A program made the translations under genes and the position numbers. From JAVBOP01 sp031550405 (GTDB lineage: Bacteria; Bacteroidota; Ignavibacteria; Kapaibacteriales; UBA2268), in NCBI GenBank assembly GCA_031550405.1, contig JAVBOP010000100.1, forward strand, positions 1 through 7,596: a DNA stretch of 7,596 nucleotides, in the 5' to 3' direction. This document shows positions 4,661-7,596 of the stretch, one piece after another. The first letter of the stretch is position 1; every line of letters starts with the position of its first letter. The notes beneath the pieces are model-generated. The model did not search any database, was not told the origin of the DNA, and saw only the letters and a program-made list of their open reading frames with translations.

Positions 4661-6520
4661 TCAAAACCGCAACGTATTGCCATCTACATTAAGCGTATAT
4701 GTGCCAACGGCAAGTTTCGATATATCAATAACATAGCTTGTAGCACCTATATTATTATATGTAGTTATCAGCTTGCCATCTATATCGAATAATGAAATTT
4801 TATTCATAATTATATTGCCATTATCTATTGTCAGCTTATTATCTGCTGGATTTGGATATATTGATAGATATTGTTCATTATTATCTGATATACCAACATT
4901 CTCTTTGACATCAACTTCATATATTAATGGGGCTTTGTCAAAATCGGGAAAGGTAGCATTGGTCATTTTGCAGCGTAAAGTTTTCCCAATATATGAGCCG
5001 TCAAGCATAAAAACACCATTATTGCCTGAAAGCATAACAGGCGTTTCATTGCCATCTGTTATATCAAACCATGTATAATTAGTAATGTTGCCTGCTATAT
5101 CATATTCGCTGCTAAGGTCTACAGGTTCAGTATATGCTATGTTACCGCCATATATTGTATTTTGAGGTGCATAGCAGCTAAAATCACGATAAAGACTGTC
5201 TATAATATTTTTATCAATATCATCTTCTAAATTATTCTCAAATAAAAAAAAATCTAGAAAATCACCCCTATAATTTCCCAAAGGTAATGTAGAAAATTTT
5301 AATTGATTGTTACTTAAAACTAAATACAGTGAATCATTTTGAGGCATATTTAGATTTGTAATTCGGTTGTTACTGCAATCTAAATATACTAATGCTGTAT
5401 TGTTGGATAAATTCAAGTTAGTAAGGTAGTTACCACCAGATTGTAAGTATGGTACAACATAATAGTACAAGCCTATTTCGTCTATCCAACGATATTCATA
5501 TTCATAAATATGTCCATATAAATATTGTGCCATGTCAGTTTTATTATTGCCACAAATTAATGTGTATAATTTAGTATTTTTAGATACATCCAGGTTAGTA
5601 AGTTGATTACCACTGCACACTAGAAATACTAATTTAGTATTATTAAAAATATCTAAACTGGTAAGATAATTACCAGAACAGTTCAACTCTTCCAATCCAA
5701 TATTTTTAGACACATCTAAGCTAACTAATTGATTTCCACCGCACCATAAAGAGCTTAATTCGATACAATTACTAACATCTAAGCTCGTAAGTTGATTCCC
5801 TCTACAACGGAATCCTATTAATGCACTATTTTTAGATACATCCAAACTGGTTAGTCGGTTACCATCGCAACCTAGCCAACCTAATTCAGGATTATTAGAC
5901 ACATCTAAGCTCGTAAGCTGATTATCCATGCAAATTAAGCTGGTTAAAGCGGTATTTTTTGATATATCTAAAGTAGTAAGCTGGTTATAAGAGCAAGATA
6001 AGTTTTCTAACACCACACACCCACTGACATTTAAGCTTGTAAGCTGATTAAATGAACAGCTTAAGCTTGTCAACGCTGTACAATTACTTATGTTTAAATT
6101 TGCAAATTGGTTATCACCACAATATAATGTAGTTAATACAATACAGCCGCTGGTATTCAAATTAGTTAGCTGGTTATAAGGGCAAGATAAGCTGATTAAA
6201 GCTGTACAATTACTTAAATCCAAATTTCCTGTTAAACTACCACTCTTATGATTATACCAACTCCAATATATCAATGTAATTCGCTTAGGATTATTTGTAT
6301 TCCAATAAATATCTTCAACTTTACTGACCCAGCTTTCGTCTGTCAGCCAATCGTTGCCATTAAGTATTGTCATATCAGAGTTGCTCAGCCCTAATATAGT
6401 TCCGTTGTTATCTTGGATTAAAAAATTACGCAGTGCCGTTTTATCATCATCGTGATAAGTTCCTGCGAATGCTATATTTATAGCAAATAAAGCTAATATT
6501 AATAATATTTTTTTATTCAT
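4661..6520 (-). CDS. Secreted leucine-rich-repeat protein with T9SS type A sorting domain, 619 aa
   Basis: Seen: a signal peptide (MNKKILLILALFAINIAFA, cleavage before Gly20), then an N-terminal region (20-95) with a predicted cap. Thirteen LRR units cover 96-406, mostly 21 residues with consensus LTSLDVSxNxxLxxLxCxxNQ. Unit 11 is followed by a 39-residue Tyr-rich island (327-365). An Ig-like or other beta domain occupies about 455-540 (VDLSSEYDIAGNITNYTWFD onward). The C-terminal domain at 543-619 has SIYPNPADNKLTI, ISLFDIDGKLI and LAVGTYTLNVDG, the signature blocks of the type IX sorting domain. Known: such domains direct export through T9SS and are removed or linked to a surface anchor. 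Inferred: a surface or released adhesion or binding protein. The tail ends LRF, slightly shorter than the usual basic end. The gene starts 38 bp after the barrel-OmpA stop, so co-transcription is likely. No Shine-Dalgarno is seen. Confidence 0.92.
   Translation of the reverse strand: MNKKILLILALFAINIAFAGTYHDDDKTALRNFLIQDNNGTILGLSNSDMTILNGNDWLTDESWVSKVEDIYWNTNNPKRITLIYWSWYNHKSGSLTGNLDLSNCTALISLSCPYNQLTNLNTSGCIVLTTLYCGDNQFANLNISNCTALTSLSCSFNQLTSLNVSGCVVLENLSCSYNQLTTLDISKNTALTSLICMDNQLTSLDVSNNPELGWLGCDGNRLTSLDVSKNSALIGFRCRGNQLTSLDVSNCIELSSLWCGGNQLVSLDVSKNIGLEELNCSGNYLTSLDIFNNTKLVFLVCSGNQLTNLDVSKNTKLYTLICGNNKTDMAQYLYGHIYEYEYRWIDEIGLYYYVVPYLQSGGNYLTNLNLSNNTALVYLDCSNNRITNLNMPQNDSLYLVLSNNQLKFSTLPLGNYRGDFLDFFLFENNLEDDIDKNIIDSLYRDFSCYAPQNTIYGGNIAYTEPVDLSSEYDIAGNITNYTWFDITDGNETPVMLSGNNGVFMLDGSYIGKTLRCKMTNATFPDFDKAPLIYEVDVKENVGISDNNEQYLSIYPNPADNKLTIDNGNIIMNKISLFDIDGKLITTYNNIGATSYVIDISKLAVGTYTLNVDGNTLRF
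4664..4894 (-). other. T9SS type A C-terminal sorting domain of the LRR protein
   Basis: Residues 543-619 hold the three usual blocks: YPNP (555-558) with PADNKLTI, KISLFDIDGKLI, and ISKLAVGTYTLNV. This is the domain by which Bacteroidota cargo is recognised by the type IX machinery after Sec export. It is strong evidence for the host phylum and for extracellular delivery of this protein. None of the T9SS machinery genes is in the window. Confidence 0.88.
5303..6235 (-). repeat. Array of 63-bp LRR-coding repeats, 13 units
   Basis: Eleven units (residues 96-326) are directly tandem with a 63-bp period, apart from unit 1 at 66 bp and unit 11 at 60 bp. Two more (366-406) follow the 39-residue island. 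In the DNA the block TCTAAGCTxGTAAGxTGATT recurs, showing recent homogenisation. Each of units 1-12 has a Cys at the LxCxxN position, so the folded solenoid would carry a column of twelve stacked cysteines. Unit 13 replaces it with Val/Leu. Units 1-4 and 8 carry an additional Cys at the SNC or SGC position. Confidence 0.85.
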
Positions 6521-6539
6521 TTGTTTTATTTCTTTAGTT

Positions 6540-6560
6540 ATTTATTAAAAATTGTTAATT
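6540..6560 (-). promoter_or_regulatory. Copy 2 of the 21-bp AT-rich leader motif
   Basis: Plus-strand reading ATTTATTAAAA, then ATTGTTAATT, matching 4530-4550 at 20 of 21 positions. It lies 19 nt before the LRR start codon and overlaps the stop codon of the barrel-OmpA gene. If it is a promoter element, the LRR gene has its own transcription as well as possible read-through from upstream. Confidence 0.35.
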
Positions 6561-7596
6561 AATCCTTACATACTATCTTGAATTCTACTCGGCGGTTAGG
6601 CCTACACTCGCCTGGTACTGTTTGTTCGTCTGGCGGACATATTACTATTGGTCGCGAAGCTCCATAACCTTTAACAGCAGATATTTTATTCTTATTGACT
6701 TTGCATTGATTTATCAAATAATTATATACTTCGTTTGCTCTATCTTCTGACAATTTTTGATTATCATATTTATGGTCTATTCCATCTGCTGCATCAGTAT
6801 GACCATATATTTCCATCGTCATATTAACAAAACCGGGATGTTTTAAAATTGTAGCAATAGAATCTATCTGTTTTCTTTCTTTAGTCATAATATCAGACTT
6901 AGCAAAATTAAATTCAATGGTATTTAAACATATTTTTCTGTCGCATATATCCAAACCATTTTCAAGCATATTAAAAATTTCATCAATAGGGCAGCAGCAC
7001 ATTTGTTGGGTAGATTGAATGACTCTTTCACTAATTAAGGTATCCGTTTTCGTTACACGCACTGTATCTCTTATGCGAATTTCCATTCTTTCAGTTTTGG
7101 TAACATAAAATTCTTCTATTGTGCGTTCTACAGCAACCTTGCCTCCGATTGGAAATGATAGAGTTGCAGCAAGCTCTAAACCTCTGTTTTTTCTTTTTCC
7201 TATATCTATATTGCCAGGTTCATCTGTGCGGAAAGTATTGTTAAGTCCTATGTAATATTGAGCATCAACGCCTAAATTAAATCTCAAACTCCTGCCTATT
7301 GCAATAGGAAATTTCAAGCCGCCACCCAATGATATGCCATAATCGAACTTGCTTATATCGCTGCTATTTACACCAACAAAGAGCGTATCCCGTTCTATTT
7401 TATTATCCGTTGTAAGACTAAAACTCGGTGCAGCTAATATGTATGGCTGCACGGCATTAAAATTCAATGAAAAAAGTAATGGCACTCGAAAATCTACATA
7501 TTCCGCTTTCATCTGATAATACCTAATATTTGATGTCTGCATACCTCGCCCGATATATGTAAATTCGGGGCGAAATGAAAAATTATTCGATACTTT
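6559..7596 (-). CDS. Outer-membrane beta-barrel protein with C-terminal OmpA domain (5' partial)
   Basis: The frame is open to the right edge; the visible part is 345 residues plus stop. The ATG at 7540-7542 is internal: codons upstream of it read FSFRPEFTYIGRG, a barrel strand, so the true start and signal peptide lie outside. Residues 1-152 show about six amphipathic strands, with YVDFRVPLLFSLNF and VQPYILAAPSFSL as in the OMP_b-brl_2/PorT-like family. A linker (153-220) with RIRDTVRVTKTDTL and a C200-C201-C202 run follows. The OmpA-like domain at about 224-345 has IEFNFAKSDI, GHTD (Asp268), LSEDRA (Arg286) and RPNRRVEFKIV. Asp268 and Arg286 match the peptidoglycan-binding pair known from OmpA, with a three-residue insertion between them. 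Role: links the outer membrane to the cell wall. The fragment has nine cysteines, many for this family. It is the first visible gene of the minus-strand series. Confidence 0.9.
   Translation of the reverse strand, partial: KVSNNFSFRPEFTYIGRGMQTSNIRYYQMKAEYVDFRVPLLFSLNFNAVQPYILAAPSFSLTTDNKIERDTLFVGVNSSDISKFDYGISLGGGLKFPIAIGRSLRFNLGVDAQYYIGLNNTFRTDEPGNIDIGKRKNRGLELAATLSFPIGGKVAVERTIEEFYVTKTERMEIRIRDTVRVTKTDTLISERVIQSTQQMCCCPIDEIFNMLENGLDICDRKICLNTIEFNFAKSDIMTKERKQIDSIATILKHPGFVNMTMEIYGHTDAADGIDHKYDNQKLSEDRANEVYNYLINQCKVNKNKISAVKGYGASRPIVICPPDEQTVPGECRPNRRVEFKIVCKD

Noticed and set aside
4583..5078. Two overlapping plus-strand open frames over the 3' part of the LRR gene (4583-4792 and 4773-5078)
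   Set aside because: Both are antisense to the T9SS sorting domain and the adjacent beta domain of the LRR protein, and neither shows a plausible start signal or family.
5303..6235. Regularly spaced repeats as a CRISPR array
   Set aside because: The 63-bp period is in frame with LRR codons throughout, with no constant repeat and unique spacer alternation.
7540..7542. ATG as the start of the barrel-OmpA gene
   Set aside because: The frame remains open for 18 more codons to the edge and these encode a further barrel strand; a start here would remove the signal peptide an outer-membrane protein needs.

Overview
The window most likely comes from a low-GC member of the Bacteroidota or a close relative in the FCB group. 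Three things point there: a C-terminal type IX secretion (T9SS) sorting domain on the leucine-rich-repeat protein, an outer-membrane beta-barrel fused to an OmpA-type peptidoglycan-binding domain, and start codons that mostly lack a Shine-Dalgarno sequence. A finer placement is not possible from this sequence.

Four of the five genes lie on the minus strand and read from right to left. In transcription order they are: a barrel-OmpA protein whose start lies beyond the right edge (6559-7596); a secreted LRR protein with a T9SS sorting domain (4661-6520), 38 bp after it; a small exported protein with a PPC-like beta domain (3830-4501), after a 159 bp gap holding two palindromes; and an exported TPR-CHAT protein (175-3432), after a 397 bp gap rich in inverted repeats. 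At the left edge the last 51 codons of an unidentified plus-strand gene (1-156) run convergently into the CHAT gene, with only 18 bp between the two stop codons.

All four minus-strand products appear to be exported or envelope proteins. The barrel-OmpA protein would anchor the outer membrane to peptidoglycan, the LRR protein would be displayed or released through T9SS, and the PPC-like and CHAT proteins carry Sec-type signal peptides. The first two could form one transcript. The palindromes and the long gap suggest that the PPC-like gene and especially the CHAT gene have their own transcription. The CHAT protein keeps the His/Cys dyad of the caspase-like CHAT peptidases and has ten TPR units of about 42 residues, so it is the best candidate for an unusual activity here. 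A functional link between the CHAT, PPC-like and LRR proteins is inference from adjacency only.

The most unusual non-coding material is at 3433-3829: a 45-nt imperfect hairpin, an 80-nt element bounded by 16-nt inverted repeats, and a stretch resembling a dispersed intergenic repeat. The CHAT gene is also visibly more AT-rich than the right half of the window, which would fit separate acquisition.
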